Part shown: positions 48,069 through 59,918 of the stretch, one piece after another | How the letters are laid out: each line of letters opens with the position of its first letter | How positions within the stretch are numbered: position 1 is the first letter of the stretch | NCBI GenBank assembly: GCA_002270565.1 | Contig: NQMI01000020.1 | Span: forward strand, 186,001 to 250,000 | Length of the DNA: 64,000 bases | From: Stenocarpella maydis | Taxonomy: Eukaryota; Ascomycota; Sordariomycetes; Diaporthales; Diaporthaceae | Reading direction: 5' to 3' | Notes under the pieces: generated by a model | Database searches by the model: none | What the model was told of the DNA's origin: nothing | Seen by the model: only the letters and a program-made list of their open reading frames with translations | Program-made: the position numbers and the translations under genes

Positions 48069-49907
48069 ATGGCGAAAAGAAGTATGGAGCAGGGAATGCT
48101 ACCATGGAATATTCGCATGCTCTCTCCGGGAGTTCAGCCATTCTGGGTCAATTTCGAGCTGTTTCTCCCACCCCTCCATCTTCAATTCGGAATATTCTAT
48201 TACAAACAAGGTTATCAAGATGGTCTTGAACTTACTTAAGGGTGACACCCATGGGTCTCACATGATGCCGCTGATGTGCGGTGAATCTTTCAAGAGCAGA
48301 ACAATGTCCAATGCGGCCAAGGGCGAAAGGCAGCTCGCTCGGAATTCTGCTCAAGTGGGTGGGTGGAACCAGCTACGTGAGAGCGAAATACACTGAACTC
48401 GTATCCATGGATCCCAAGGATCTCGAGCAGGGCCCTAGTCAAGACGAGTTCTACCTCGTCCCCTCGGTGGAATAGCTATATCATTCCGTCCATGACTTAC
48501 ACAGGGGTTCGATACACCTGCCCCATCCAAGCGAGTTAGCCATACCGGATACCGAGCTTAAAATCAAGGATACAGAGGTCGTACCCGGGTTCATGTGGGA
48601 TGCAAAACAGCGAATATTTTATACCTATGGGCACCAAAGCCCTGTCGGCTGTGCCACTTATGCGCTCCCAGGACGCGATGATATTCTCTTTTTTGCGTTC
48701 TTTGGGATCCATTATAACGGTAGACCATGGCTGTCCCTTGCAGGACCGGATTCCCCTCTGCTGCCATCGCATGTTGAGCGCCGCCCTGACTTGCAGAGGG
48801 CTGCTTTATTAGTGGCGAAGCAAAGACCCATGACAAGGATTGAAGTCGACCTGGCCGACCATATCAGAAGCTCTAACCAGAGATGGCTGAGTATTGAAGG
48901 CCCTCTCAGTTTCACCTCCTTTCAACAAGCTCGCGCACATCGTGTCCTTGTCTCCTTCGAACTAAAATGCAGACCGCATCCGACCACGGAAGTCGAATAT
49001 TCCGGCAGCGCTACGAGTTCTGAGAATGTCGACCCACATAACGATCAGGCGACCGTTGAGACTCGAGCCTGCGGGCCCTCTCTAGTAACCACAGCGCAGC
49101 CAGCTCTGGTATTACGGCGGCCTCCCAGATCGATGATCTAGTAGAGATTATCGAGCGTCCGAATTGCGAACAACCGAAAGTCTTCTGGACTATATGGCTG
49201 AAGGACTCAGGTCTGCAGCTCCCTTGCCTGGACAGGTTCTAGAACCTTTCCAACCGTCTCCCCCACCTCCCGGGTCTCTTCTCTACTTGTCCCTAGGATC
49301 ACCGCCCTATAGTCGTTTCATCTTTGTGAAGCCACCATCAGTAGAGGAGCACAAGGGATCATCGTCAGAAGAGTATGGAGTCTCGCCACAAGACCCGGAG
49401 CAGAACCCACTAGAGCCACAAGGCTCCACCAGCCCTCCACCGCAGAAGCCACGGCGTCAGCGCCAGTGCCAGCGTCAGCTACCAGAGAGGGTGGACGGTG
49501 CGCAAGACCGGGACCGGCCCCGCCACTACCTTGACGCAGTGCCAGGATCGCAGGCAAGGTACGCCCAGCCGAGCCACTGCCTTCGCAGGCGGCACCAAAC
49601 CAAAAACCCGGGGGCAGAGCAGCGCCAAAGGCTGCAGCACCTGCCGCTCAGCCCATCACGCAGGGGAGTCGACGCAGGAGGACAGGACGCGTCCCAGTGC
49701 GCCCCTCACCAAGTATCGAGACGGGAGTTCGGCCTAAGCTAGGACAGGGACGTCCAACAACGGAGAAGGGGCCAAGCACGCGCCCTGCCATGACAGAGGA
49801 AAAGGCGGCCGGGAAAGGACTCGGAGGGGCTGTGGCAACGGACACGCCAGCGGTGCCTCGGCGACGGGGCAGACTGATGAAGAATGAATCATGTGAGTGG
49901 ATATAGC
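48069..49907 (+). pseudogene. decaying or multi-exon unrecognised gene with an in-frame TAG
   Basis: The longest segment, frame 48281-49141, looks coding (FMWDAKQRIFYTYGHQSPVG, later VEVDLADHIRSS-like text) but is split by a TAG at 48473-48475 where CAG would fit. A short ATG frame at 48069-48239 (MAKRSMEQGMLPWNIRMLSP) precedes it. Downstream, protein-like segments continue in two other frames: about 49102-49245 (QIDDLVEIIERPNCEQPKVF), then a Pro/Ser-rich part, and finally an Ala/Pro/Arg-rich disordered tail ending at 49906. No canonical intron set restores one frame, so decay is the simplest reading, although a complicated exon structure is possible. No family is recognised. Confidence 0.4.
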
Positions 49908-50588
49908 ATTACTTGGGTACATCCGGTGCTGGAGACAAGGGCGATTAGATCATGGTTCATATTATGAACATGGCGAGCTGGTCACCAGTCAGCAGCCCTA
50001 TCACCCCAAATAAATTTCTATGCCACTAGTTAACGTAAGGAGGATAAACAAGATATTGATTAACTAGCTAATGGACCTCGGCATCCTGCAAGGACTGATC
50101 GTAGAGATGGCTGAGTAGACAATTGAGACGGGCGATGCAGTGTGATATTTTAGGATAAAACTGACAACGCCGAGCGTAATGCTTTCGCGTTGGGCATTTT
50201 TGGTTAACACCAACTGCGTATTTGTCTTCGTTTCCACGCATGTCGTTGAAGATAACACGGATTCGCATGTACCTAGGTACCCAGATGATGATAGAAACGT
50301 GATTACTACCTAGGTATCCATTATCTTGCCGATCAGCTGCAGCAATCTGTTTGAGGTAAGCCGAGGCCTGAATATGTAGCCCATGGTCATCATGCAGAGT
50401 GCCTATCAAGATAGGCACAATCCCTGCTGGATCTCCACGGTACCAGGAGCGTTCACCCACTATTATTGTGAGGGGATGGTTGGACTGAAGGTATAACCGC
50501 AGTGGAATAACATTACCTCCTCGCTCACTCCACGCACCTCTCTCCTTTCATTTTGACAAGTTTAATACCATTCGCTACGGATTCTGAA
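49908..50588. other. intergenic
   Basis: No gene supported. Two TACCTAGGTA palindromes lie at 50270-50279 and 50307-50316, upstream of the second MFS gene. Confidence 0.5.
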
Positions 50589-52550
50589 ATGTCACAGAAT
50601 CCCGCCCCGGCCGAAGATGCCTCAATCAGTGCCTCACCACCAGGTACGACACATCTGGTTGACCTGGATGGGACGATAGCAGCGAAACATGCGGATGGAA
50701 AAGACGCGAGGGATGTTGTGCTTATTCCGAGACCGAGTGATGACCCGGAAGACCCCCTCAATTGGTCGCTCCGGCGCAAGCTCCTCTCCACCTCATGCGT
50801 GGTTGTTTACACTGTTCTGCTGGCCATACCCTCCAGCGCAGTGTACTCTGTCGTCACACCAATAAGAGAAGCGACGGGGCTGACGCTTCAAGACCTGAAC
50901 AATGGTACTGGCATTATGGTACGTCTGGCTTGCTCGGGCCAATACAGCCAACCTGTGACTGGGTCTAATTTCCTGTCGTAACTTAGTTCCTGTTCTACGG
51001 ATGGGGCTGCATCATTTGGCAGCCACTCGCTCTACAATACGGCAAGCGTCCTGCGTACTTGCTCTCCCTTGTTGCCAATATTATAATTATGGCCACTGCT
51101 CCGTTATGCACGACCTCTCGGACCTACCAGGTCAGCCGTGTCCTTCTCGGCCTGTCTGGCGCTCCTGTGGAGTCGCTCTGCGAGATCTCAATCACCGACA
51201 TTGTAATTCAGCTTAGTTACAAGCCATCCGCTCCAAGTTTCTGCTGCGAGTGCTAATGGTACGTCCACAGTGGTTCACGCACGAAAGACACAAGTACATG
51301 GCCTGGTACGGTTGGTCGCTTGCTCTGACCGGGAAGCTGGCTCCAATGATCTCTGGGTTCATAAATACCGGTATGGGATGGGAGTGGACGCTGGTTGGTC
51401 AATTCTCTCCTTTGGGTGCAAGTCTACCGGTTGCTGATACTGAATTGGGAACAGTGGTGGTGTGCGATCTTTAACGGTATAGCATTCATTTATTGCTTCC
51501 TGTTCATGGAGGAGACAAACTATGACCGCAAGCACGAGGACAGCTCCGTGACCGATTCAGAGAAGGCTCCTCCGAGCACTGTTCTTGAAAACACCAAAAA
51601 CAGCAACATCGCAGACCTATCATCGTCTGAAAAGAGCCTCGATTCTTGCAAAGAAAGCCCAGCAGATCTATCCCGTGGCGACATCGAAGAAGCTCTGGCC
51701 ATGAAGCCACCAAAGACCTACTGGCAAAAGCTATCGGTGAGGGATAAATCTCGCCCGAATCGCATCCTAGATATTGCTCTCGCGCCATTCAAAGGCTTCT
51801 TATATCCCCCAGTGGTGTATGCAGGTCTCATGTACGGGGCCAACAGCCTCGTCTGGTCCGGCGTGCAAAACGCCACCGCCGGAACTGTGTACACCACGAT
51901 GTATGGATGGTCGACGACAGCTGTCTCCGGCGCATACGCAGCAGGTGTTTTGGGTACGATCACTGGGTACGTCCTTCGCATTCCCCATAATGACCAACCC
52001 CCTCCTCAAGATACTCACAAGCCCTCCTGCCTGCAGCGGTTACTACTCCGGCAAGGTCGGCCGCATGCTGACCCTGCGCCTCGCCCGGCGCAACGGCGGC
52101 ATCTCGGAGCCGGAGCACATCCTCTACCTATTCGTGGCGTCCATGGTCCTCGTGCCGTTCTCGCTGGTCCTCTACGGCGTCGGCGTCGTCTACCACATCC
52201 ACTGGTTCGGCCTGGTGTTCAGCCAGTTCCTGCTCGCCAACAGCAACGCGCTGTGCGTCTCGGCCGCCCTCACCTACGCCATCTCGTCCTACCGCGAGCT
52301 GTCCGGCGGCATGGTGGTCACGTGCGTGCTGATCCGCAACACGCTCAGCTTTGCCATCAACTACGCCATCACGCCCTGGCTGGAGGCCGCAGGGTACCTG
52401 AACACGTACGTCACCGTCGCGGCGATCGGGTTTGTGTGGAATGCGAGCCTGTTCGGGATGGTCCGGTGGGGCCGGAGAATGAGGGAGGCTACGGCGCAGA
52501 GATACTGGAAGGACGTGATGAAGGCGAGGGAGAAAGGGTTGAGTGAATAG
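50589..52550 (+). CDS. MFS transporter, DHA1/Hol1-like
   Basis: Twelve-helix plasma-membrane transporter. Fungal Hol1-like DHA1 proteins move cations, polyamines or drugs; the substrate here is unknown. Five exons: 50589-50918, 50987-51202, 51271-51393, 51455-51966 and 52037-52550, giving 564 residues. The hydrophilic N-terminus ends in DDPEDPLNWSLRRKL, the classic pre-helix-1 motif. The loop 2-3 region includes GKRPAYLLS, and THERHKYMAWYGWSLALTGKLAP forms helix 5. FNGIAFIYCFLFMEETNYDR precedes a long Ser/Glu-rich central loop. The second half ends with VWNASLFGMVRWGRRMR. All four introns are 61-70 bp with canonical ends. The upstream TTG in frame was rejected in favour of the first ATG. Confidence 0.88.
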
Positions 52551-52835
52551 TCCGGATCCTATCCGGGAACCTCGCCAGTGAAGCATTGGCCAGGCCTGGG
52601 AACCGGCCAGGGGGAGATGAGCTCATCATCTTGGTCAGGTCACCGCTACCAAACGACATCGACCTTGAGTCGAATTAGCGCAATGCAGCAATAAACTGGA
52701 CCACCTGACAATGCAGCCCAGCACGGATTTATGTGCAGATCAGACTACCTAGTAATAATTTACAACACTTGGTTGTTGGCCTTTAGCCCTGAGATGAGCC
52801 CAGTCAAAAGCTGATTCATAACAGCCTCAACACAC
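52551..52835. other. short convergent intergenic region
   Basis: Between the convergent MFS and DUF1996 genes; nothing else seen. Confidence 0.5.
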
Positions 52836-54295
52836 CTAGTTCACTGTCAAGTTACCAGGCAGAGTATCCAGCCCTGCGTTGCTCTTGTTAGCATATGAAC
52901 ATAGCTCTCGGGCCGCAAAAGCCAGTGGAACTTACAACCATCCACAGGCTCATCCACAACCGGCCCTTTGGTGCATTTGTTTCCCGCAGCAAAGCCCTGA
53001 GTTTGAAGCTCGGCGCACCCGGCAAAGTCGCACCTCGCGTTCACGGCTCGCTGCAGAGAGTCGCCCCTCCAGCCGAACAGGTAGTCGGCGTGGTGGCCGT
53101 ACCCCATGGCATCGCCCTGGGCCCACAGAAACGGCTGGCTGCCGTCCTCTGGCCACTCCGACTGCGGGAACGCGCCCGTGTCCCAGACCGTCTCGAAGAA
53201 CACCTGGGGGAGGCGGACTGGGTGGGAGGCGGGGCATCCGTTGTAGCCGAAGGTGACGTGTGACTTGTGGTTGGCGCTGTCGAGGTTGACGCCGTCCCAG
53301 CAGCTGGACGATGTTTCTGTCAGTGGATTGCATCTTCGCGGAGGAGACATGGATGCTGGTCGGGAAAATGTGTGTGCGTATGCAGCGGATACTCACGTTG
53401 GGAAGAAGATGGCGACCCTGACACCACCAGCGCAGTACCCGGTCGGGAACGTGGACGTGTCGTTGTCAGATACACCAAAAGGATTCGGCTCGAAGTTCCT
53501 CCCGGTGTAGCAGCGGTACGAGTTCATGGCGCTGTCGAAGCCGCCCTGTTTCCGGCTGGCAGGGTCCCCCACGACCATCCGGAAGCCTGGGGCGAATGCC
53601 GTGATGTTGACGCTTGTGTCGTCGGGGGTCACGTAGTATACGGTCATACCGCCATTCTAAGTTGAACTGTCATGAGATTGGTCCGAGACCATCGCGAAGA
53701 GGATCGCCAACGAGGGTGTACTCACTGCGCCGTTGAAACCCTGGTTGGCTATCTGAGGAACACGCTTGAAGGTCCCGTTCCGCGCTCTGAAGTACATGGC
53801 TGGCGTCCAGTAGTTCGAAAAATCCTCAGTGAAGGTGCATGTGGTGCATGATGATTCGGTCGGGATGTCGACAGCTGGGTCCATGGTGACGTTGAAGGCA
53901 TTCTGTTTGCCTTAGCTTCAAGTCTCTGGCCGCTTGGGTAATCATAGCTAGGATCACTTACGCCTCCAACAATCTATTTACACAATGTCAGAAGGCGTTC
54001 TGCGCTTTCGTTTGTGAACGATAGGTTCGTACCTGGTGCACGTGTTGGGACGGACTCTGCCCCGGTTGGACTATGCTGATGAGGTCATGTCAGAGTGGAG
54101 ATGGCAACCTGTTTACCCCGGCCCATACTCACGGATCGAGGCGCTGGGTCACCAGCTGCGAACAGGAGAAACGGAGCTGTCGTGAACTTCAGTCTATATG
54201 CTCTGGGGCGGTGGCATCTCTGGGGCACATACCATCTTGTCCGCTTGTGCGACTGTTGCGCACATAGCGATGGTGAGTGTACGATTATACAACAT
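52836..54295 (-). CDS. secreted DUF1996-domain protein with eight exons including a 12-nt microexon
   Basis: Extracellular protein of the DUF1996 family, often linked to WSC domains in fungi; the function is unknown. The exons are 54233-54295, 54133-54155, 54033-54075, 53962-53973, 53726-53902, 53397-53656, 52936-53303 and 52836-52873. They join in frame to 327 residues with canonical GT-AG ends throughout. The signal peptide is about residues 1-17 (MLYNRTLTIAMCATVAQ). The domain opens LVTQRLDPIVQPGQSPSQHV, then HQIVGGNAFN across the microexon, CTTCTFTEDFSNYWTPAMYF, FRMVVGDP, TCWDGVNLDSANHKSHV and LPQVFFETVWDTG. It ends DGWLDTLPGN. Single-frame gene callers would lose the first 60 residues and the true C-terminus. 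No WSC repeat follows. Confidence 0.87.
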
Positions 54296-55451
54296 ACTGA
54301 GCGAGTGACAACAAAGAATTTAACGACGCCAGTAGAGCGACGGACGATGGGCAGAGCAAAGTAGAGATGGCTATGTCTCTTGCCCAGGAATAGTGACACT
54401 CTAATACCTGAATCATTGATTCTATGCCAAATCCATACCGACTACCGGCTTATATTATGTCGGCTCGAAATGACCGGGGCATGGGCCGTCCCGCCATGCT
54501 AGACTTTGTTTCGAAACACTGAGCACTAAACAGGACTCCCTCATTGCCCCATGAACTTCTCACTAGATCTCGGCAGAAAATAAATGCCAGCGAATGAAAG
54601 ACAAGAAAGTGAAGTATTATCCTACTTTGACTCAGCCGGTCACCTCCCGGGAGCGGTATCAACATAAAACGTCGCCCCAGAGCCTGCTGGACCGGGTCCA
54701 GAAATTACCAATCAGCTCACACGTAGGCCCTTGCACCGGGTCCTCGTGGCACCCCGAGTCTGTTGGGCGAACGGGCGGCACTCGGGGCCGTCCGCATGGG
54801 TGGACGGACGAACAGGTGAATGCTTAATCTGACACGGCTTGTTCAGCCTCCCCCGGACCATCAATGGTGCGCCAAGGAGTCACGCGTGCTTCAGCTAGAC
54901 TGCTTCCCCTTTCCCACGGCGAGCCAATATCCGGATCCCTGCCGTTACTTAACATGCTTTGCGCAAAAAAGAACCACCAGCACACATTAATCCACGAACC
55001 CACGAATGGTCTCAATTTGAGAGCATCCTTGACGGAGGCACAGACCGCCCTATGCTGTTTTAATGGGGGCTTTTGTACCTGTGGTAACCAGCTTCATTGA
55101 GGAATCCAAAACTGAGCCCGACCCAGGAGAAGTGTCTGATGGGCAAGACGAGGACCCTGGGCGAAGATATCGATCGGCGTGTGCGGCTTCATCAAACTCA
55201 AACTTTGCCTTCTTATTGCCGCCCCATGGAAAGGGACCTTGATTTGATGGTGTAAATCAGAGACTTGCGGCAATTGTGCCGTGGAAGCCGGAGTGGCGAG
55301 TTTAACCAAATGTGTTGGTGGAAATGATCAAAGAATTGACTTCCCAGCCAAACATGTCACAACGTAGATAACTAACACGATTCTGAATGGAATTTGATGT
55401 AAATTAATTTGAGATAGGCGGCATAGGGCACCACCCCCACCACCCAGCGCA
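54296..55451. other. intergenic
   Basis: No gene supported. Confidence 0.5.
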
Positions 55452-55703
55452 TCATGCCGTGCCGGGCGTGGTCGCGGACGTGCGAGGCCCAGACACCACG
55501 CGGGGCGGCGCCTCGGGGACGGTGTTGGCGGCCTGGTGGGGCAGGCGGGCGCCGCACCTGGCGAGGTAGACGCCCAGGGCAATGGCCGACGCGAGCAAGG
55601 CCGCGGCGGCGAGGGAGAGGGCGGCGATGGCGTTGCGCTGCCGGCGGGCCCTTCGCTCGAGGAGGGCGGTCTTTCGCTGGGCTTCGAGGTCGCCTGGCGG
55701 CAT
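55452..55703 (-). CDS. small single-pass membrane hypothetical protein
   Basis: Single-exon frame of 83 residues from an ATG at 55703. A basic, charged N-terminus (LEAQRKTALLERRARRQRN) precedes one strongly hydrophobic Ala/Leu helix (about residues 27-47, IAALSLAAAALLASAIALGVY), then a short Pro/Thr-rich tail. No family is recognised. An overlapping frame in another phase starts at 55782 but is Arg/Pro-rich shadow sequence. GC-rich composition makes chance frames common here, so confidence is moderate. Confidence 0.45.
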   Translation of the reverse strand: MPPGDLEAQRKTALLERRARRQRNAIAALSLAAAALLASAIALGVYLARCGARLPHQAANTVPEAPPRVVSGPRTSATTPGTA

Positions 55704-57593
55704 GGTGGGTGGATTTTTGTAAAGAATGGGGCTGGTAAGTAAGTGTACTAACTAACGGTGTTTTGGGTGTGGGGTTGTTCAAGGTTGTTAGTCAATCGAT
55801 GGTTGGATAGTGTGTGGGAGGCGTTTGTTGGTGGTGAGGATAGAGAAGAGTTTTTTAGGGGGGCATCATAAGACTGTAGCTGATGATCTCGAGGCTGTGA
55901 TGATATCACTCACTCGTACCGGGACAATACATCCGGATAACAATGCCTTTGTTACTCGATGAGTAATGCTCCTGCTCGTCTACCGGAGGCTCCCAAGTGT
56001 GCTTGCTCCACAACAAAACTGATAAGTTTACTTGGGCTATTGTTAGTCCCAGGCAACAATACCTTTCATAGCACACAAGGTCCTCGGTTCTCTGACAAAG
56101 AACCCCAAGTCTACTCCATAGCGACGTTGATCCTTCACCATAACAGCGTCTTTTGCGGGTCATTTGTCAATTGCAGGCAGGGGGGCAGTTGGTAAATTCG
56201 AAGAATTCCGGCCTTTCATGCTCCCGGGCTCTCTTTAACATCCAAACGCAGAAACAACCACCTGACCTGTACGAAACCCAAATGATAAAGTACTCCGAGG
56301 GCCATGCCACAATAACCGCATAGGTACGTCCTTATCCAGACTACCTGTCCAGACTCCAAGACTGCCTACTCTCCGGTCGGTTACTAGCTAAGCTCGAGTG
56401 ACGACCTCACGATCCCACTAGGACTCTGAGTCCGCACACAATCTCACGTTGACGACAGCCCCTGGAGGCGTTCTTGACCCTTCTTCATCAAACCAGTTAA
56501 CTGTAGATAGGCACTATTGACTCTTAAAACAATGTGACTGGCTACTGCGGTAGCGTCAGTGTGTGTGGTTGGGGGCCGGGGGGTGGAGCATACATTTAAA
56601 GACTATAGATAACATACCTAAATACGATCTGTCCTCCAATCCTCTCTCTCAAAGTCAGCCAGGGTCCGATCAGGCTTCTTCTGGTAACTTTCCATCCTTT
56701 CATTACCTAGGTACCTTACAACATAAACAGCCCCCCCCCCCTTTCCAGGTCAGCCCAAATTACTTAAAAACAAAGAATTCCAATACACCGACTGCCCTCT
56801 CCGCAAGTGGTGAGAAGACGCCGGATGGCATGGGTTTTGTGGCCAAGCTACATTATGCCGGCATGTGGCCCAACTAACTGCAAAGGCCAAGTTTCACTTC
56901 AAGCAAGTGTCATTACTCAGAATGGAGTGAAAGGCTGCAGACCAATATCACAGTAATATATTCCAGCGTGAAAATAAGTGAGCACTGATAGATACCTAGG
57001 TATCGTCCCCTCCCCCCCCCCCTCCAGCCCTGCAGTCAACCAAGCCGTTGATATGTCCCGGGTGCCGATATCTGGAACTTGCGTCAACCGCGATCTCCAG
57101 TTACTGCCACACCCAGATATCCCACCTCCAGAAAACCAGTCTGCCCAAGGAACATTCATGTCTAGCAAGTCGCCCTACAAAACGCAGATACCCTTCAGAA
57201 GCCGGATTGAAATGATCTGCTATGGTGCATACAACCACACGAGACCTCAAACGCATCCGATGCCCCCCCATCAATGATCCCGGATGAGAAACCGTCATGC
57301 CCCGCCACGAAATATTTATTCATCCTTCAAACAGCAAATGCCAACCAAGCCCAACCAAGTTCAGATCATATTGTACACGCAGGGACAAAAGTGTTGCCAG
57401 GCCTCAGCGGCCTGGGGTCCCTGTCCGAAGAACCAGCCACGCCACACCAAGTCAAATAGATTGAAAGTCACGCCTCGCCTCTAAATTTTGGGAAACCCTC
57501 GCCAACATATCAAACCCAAACATGGACAAGTATAAATGAATCCCGTCAAATCTTCTCTGCATATACATCATTAAGGTATGACTCCATCTCTGC
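55704..57593. other. intergenic, 3' flank of the GH17 gene
   Basis: No gene supported. C homopolymers lie near 56730 and 57013, and TACCTAGGTA palindromes at 56704-56713 and 56993-57002. Confidence 0.5.
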
Positions 57594-59918
57594 TCAATCA
57601 ACCGTCTTGCCGCCGCAGTCAGGAATCTTGACCCCGGGCTTGAGGTTCCTGTTTACGTCCATCAGGCCCCAGTGGTCCTCCCAGTTCTGGCTGCCCGAGT
57701 TGTACATGATCTTCCAGGGCTCGTCGAAGCTCTCGAACCAGAAGTAGTTTGTGCCGTTGGCGAGGGCCTGGCAGACCCAGCCCTCCATGAACGTGTTCAT
57801 CTCGTCGATGCCGGCGACGGACGCGTTGGGGCAGTCGGTGACCTTGGTGGTGCCGCAGTCGGTCCCGCCCTGGGATGGCCAGCCCGTCTCGGCGATGATG
57901 TTCTTGCTGATGTCGGACTTCCAGAAGGCGCCGTTCTGGTTTGACCAGAACGAGTAGGTCCACGATGCCGCGTCCTTTGCGTTGACGCCTGCGAAGAAGG
58001 GGTGGATGTTGGACATGATGTAGTCACTCATCTGCGCAAGCTCCGCCGTCCAGTCGTCGCCCAGGTCCGAGGTCGCCACGGGCAGCGACAGCTGCTTGTT
58101 GGTCAGGTTGGTGCGCACCTCCGAGAGCAGCGTGCCCAGCTCCGAGGCCGTCATCTGCTCGCGGAACAGGATCTCGTTGGCGACGATGAGTCCCTTGAAG
58201 TAGCTGTCGCCGTACTGGTCAAGAATGTCCCACATCTGGCTGAGCTGCCGCTCGTTGGTGGTCGTGTTGCCGTCCTGCCAGACGCCCATCCAGATCTTGA
58301 CCTTGTCCTTGAGCTCGAGCTGGTTGACGGCGTGGATGAGCATCTGGGTCTGGTTGCAGTCTGTGCCGTACAGGCGGACCGTGTTGGTCAGCTGAGACAG
58401 CACGGCCAGGTCGCGGGTGACGTTGTTCTGCGAAGGAGGGTCGTGCATGCAGTCGGGGTATTGCGTGTTGAGGGGCGTGTAGTCAATTCCCGGAAAGACT
58501 TTGTGCAGGTTCGGGTTATTCATGAGCTTCTTTATCTCGGCGCTGTTGATGTTGAGGTCTCCATTGTCAGCGGTGTCGTCGGCTGCCGACTGGCCAGAGG
58601 CGGCAGTGCCGGAGCCCCTGTTCCTCACGATACCGAAGTAAACGCCCAGTGCGATGGCGATGGCAAGCAACAAGACGACGCCACCAATGATGAGCCATTT
58701 CAACTTCTTGGAGCTGGAGCTCTGCTTCTCGAGCCACGCCGACTTCTCGCCGCCGCTCATGCCGAGGTCATACGTGCTGCCACCGGCACCCTGGTATGCC
58801 GTATTACCCTGGACGGCGTCGTAGTGGCCGTTACCATCGCGGCTGGCCCCGTTCTTGCCAACAAACCCGCCAATAGCGCCGATCACGCCGGCACCGGCCG
58901 CCGCCCCGCCTGCTGCTGCCCCAGTCCCGTGGTGGCTGCTCTTGCCGCTCGAATGGCCGAGGCTCAGCATGCTAAGCCGAGCACCCCGCTGGTTGTAGTC
59001 GAGCCCATCATCGCCGTCGTCGAGGATCTCGTTAGGATCCACGGCGCCCAGGTTTGTGCGGCTGTGTATTGAGTAACCTTGGTAGGGGTCGTCACGGTAG
59101 GGCCCTGGGCCATAGCCTACAGGGCTTGCGGGCCTGAAACCGGGGGAAGACTGTGCCATCGGCACCGCGGCGGCATTGAGGCCTTGCATGCTAGAATGCG
59201 AGGCACGGTCGCCAGCACTGTCGCCCGTGTACGGTGCTGGACCGGGCCGCAGGCTGGCCTGTGGGTCATGGACGTCGTAGTCGCTGTTCCCTCGGCCGTA
59301 TCCGTACGAGTCTTGGGCTTGGTAGGTTTGTTGGGGGTAGTTGGGCCCTCTCATGGCGTCGAGGCCGCTCTGTCTTGGGTTTTGTTCTGCTACACCGTAA
59401 GCAATGCCCGCGACACCCCCGGCCGCCGCCTTACTGAAGTTGTCCGCACCTGGGGTAATGTTGCTCTGTGGGGGAGCATAGTAGTCCGGGTCTGGCCTCC
59501 ATTGGCCCTGGGCCTGTGGAGGGACAGGCGACTGTGGGTAGCCCTGGGGCGACACTGGATGTGCTGATGCCCCAGCAGCAGCCCCAGCCCCAAGTCCCGC
59601 AGCAGCGCCGGCGGCCATGTAGGGCGTCCGACTCGAGTTTGGCGATGGCATGCCGTCCCTGCTCAACCTGTTTGCGCGCATCTGGGCAAAGGCGGAATCC
59701 GGGTGTGCGCCGGGCATTGGGCGTGGGGCGGGCGAGTCTTGGTAGAGAGGTTGGTCGTAGCGCCTCGAGCCGGCGGCCAGAGGATTTTGTGACATTGCGG
59801 GCTGTGCTTGCTGCCGGTTGTGCAGCGATGGTGGTTGTTGGGTGGAGGAGCGGGTGTTGGGGTTGGCGTTAAAGGCCTCCCTTTCGTCGCCTTCGGAGTC
59901 GAACGAGTATCGAGGCAT
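57594..59918 (-). CDS. btgC: membrane-anchored GH17 glucan endo-1,3-beta-glucosidase (BtgC-type)
   Basis: Cell-wall remodelling enzyme acting on beta-1,3-glucan, attached as a type II membrane protein. A single exon of 774 residues starts at the ATG at 59918. The order matches BtgC: a long, disordered Pro/Gln/Gly-rich cytoplasmic N-terminus (about 1-400), one membrane helix (about 408-433, WLIIGGVVLLLAIAIALGVY), a short Ser/Asp linker, then the GH17 barrel beginning VFPGIDYTPLNTQYPDCMHD. The acid/base Glu is in IVANEILF (about 582) and the nucleophile Glu in IIAETGWPS (about 677). Substrate-site text NYFWFESFDEPWK follows. The antisense strand carries a 356-codon open frame that is only a shadow. 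Confidence 0.93.
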   Translation of the reverse strand: MPRYSFDSEGDEREAFNANPNTRSSTQQPPSLHNRQQAQPAMSQNPLAAGSRRYDQPLYQDSPAPRPMPGAHPDSAFAQMRANRLSRDGMPSPNSSRTPYMAAGAAAGLGAGAAAGASAHPVSPQGYPQSPVPPQAQGQWRPDPDYYAPPQSNITPGADNFSKAAAGGVAGIAYGVAEQNPRQSGLDAMRGPNYPQQTYQAQDSYGYGRGNSDYDVHDPQASLRPGPAPYTGDSAGDRASHSSMQGLNAAAVPMAQSSPGFRPASPVGYGPGPYRDDPYQGYSIHSRTNLGAVDPNEILDDGDDGLDYNQRGARLSMLSLGHSSGKSSHHGTGAAAGGAAAGAGVIGAIGGFVGKNGASRDGNGHYDAVQGNTAYQGAGGSTYDLGMSGGEKSAWLEKQSSSSKKLKWLIIGGVVLLLAIAIALGVYFGIVRNRGSGTAASGQSAADDTADNGDLNINSAEIKKLMNNPNLHKVFPGIDYTPLNTQYPDCMHDPPSQNNVTRDLAVLSQLTNTVRLYGTDCNQTQMLIHAVNQLELKDKVKIWMGVWQDGNTTTNERQLSQMWDILDQYGDSYFKGLIVANEILFREQMTASELGTLLSEVRTNLTNKQLSLPVATSDLGDDWTAELAQMSDYIMSNIHPFFAGVNAKDAASWTYSFWSNQNGAFWKSDISKNIIAETGWPSQGGTDCGTTKVTDCPNASVAGIDEMNTFMEGWVCQALANGTNYFWFESFDEPWKIMYNSGSQNWEDHWGLMDVNRNLKPGVKIPDCGGKTVD

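Noticed and set aside
48500..48520. GGTTCGATAC resembling a Pol III B box
   Set aside because: It lies inside the coding-like frame and lacks an A box and cloverleaf.
55372..55782. 136-codon frame overlapping the small membrane protein gene
   Set aside because: Arg/Pro-rich shadow; the 83-residue frame with a clear membrane helix is the better candidate.
58002..59072. 356-codon open frame antisense to the GH17 gene
   Set aside because: It lies wholly inside a well-supported single-exon gene, has low-complexity Val/Ala/Arg composition and no domain.
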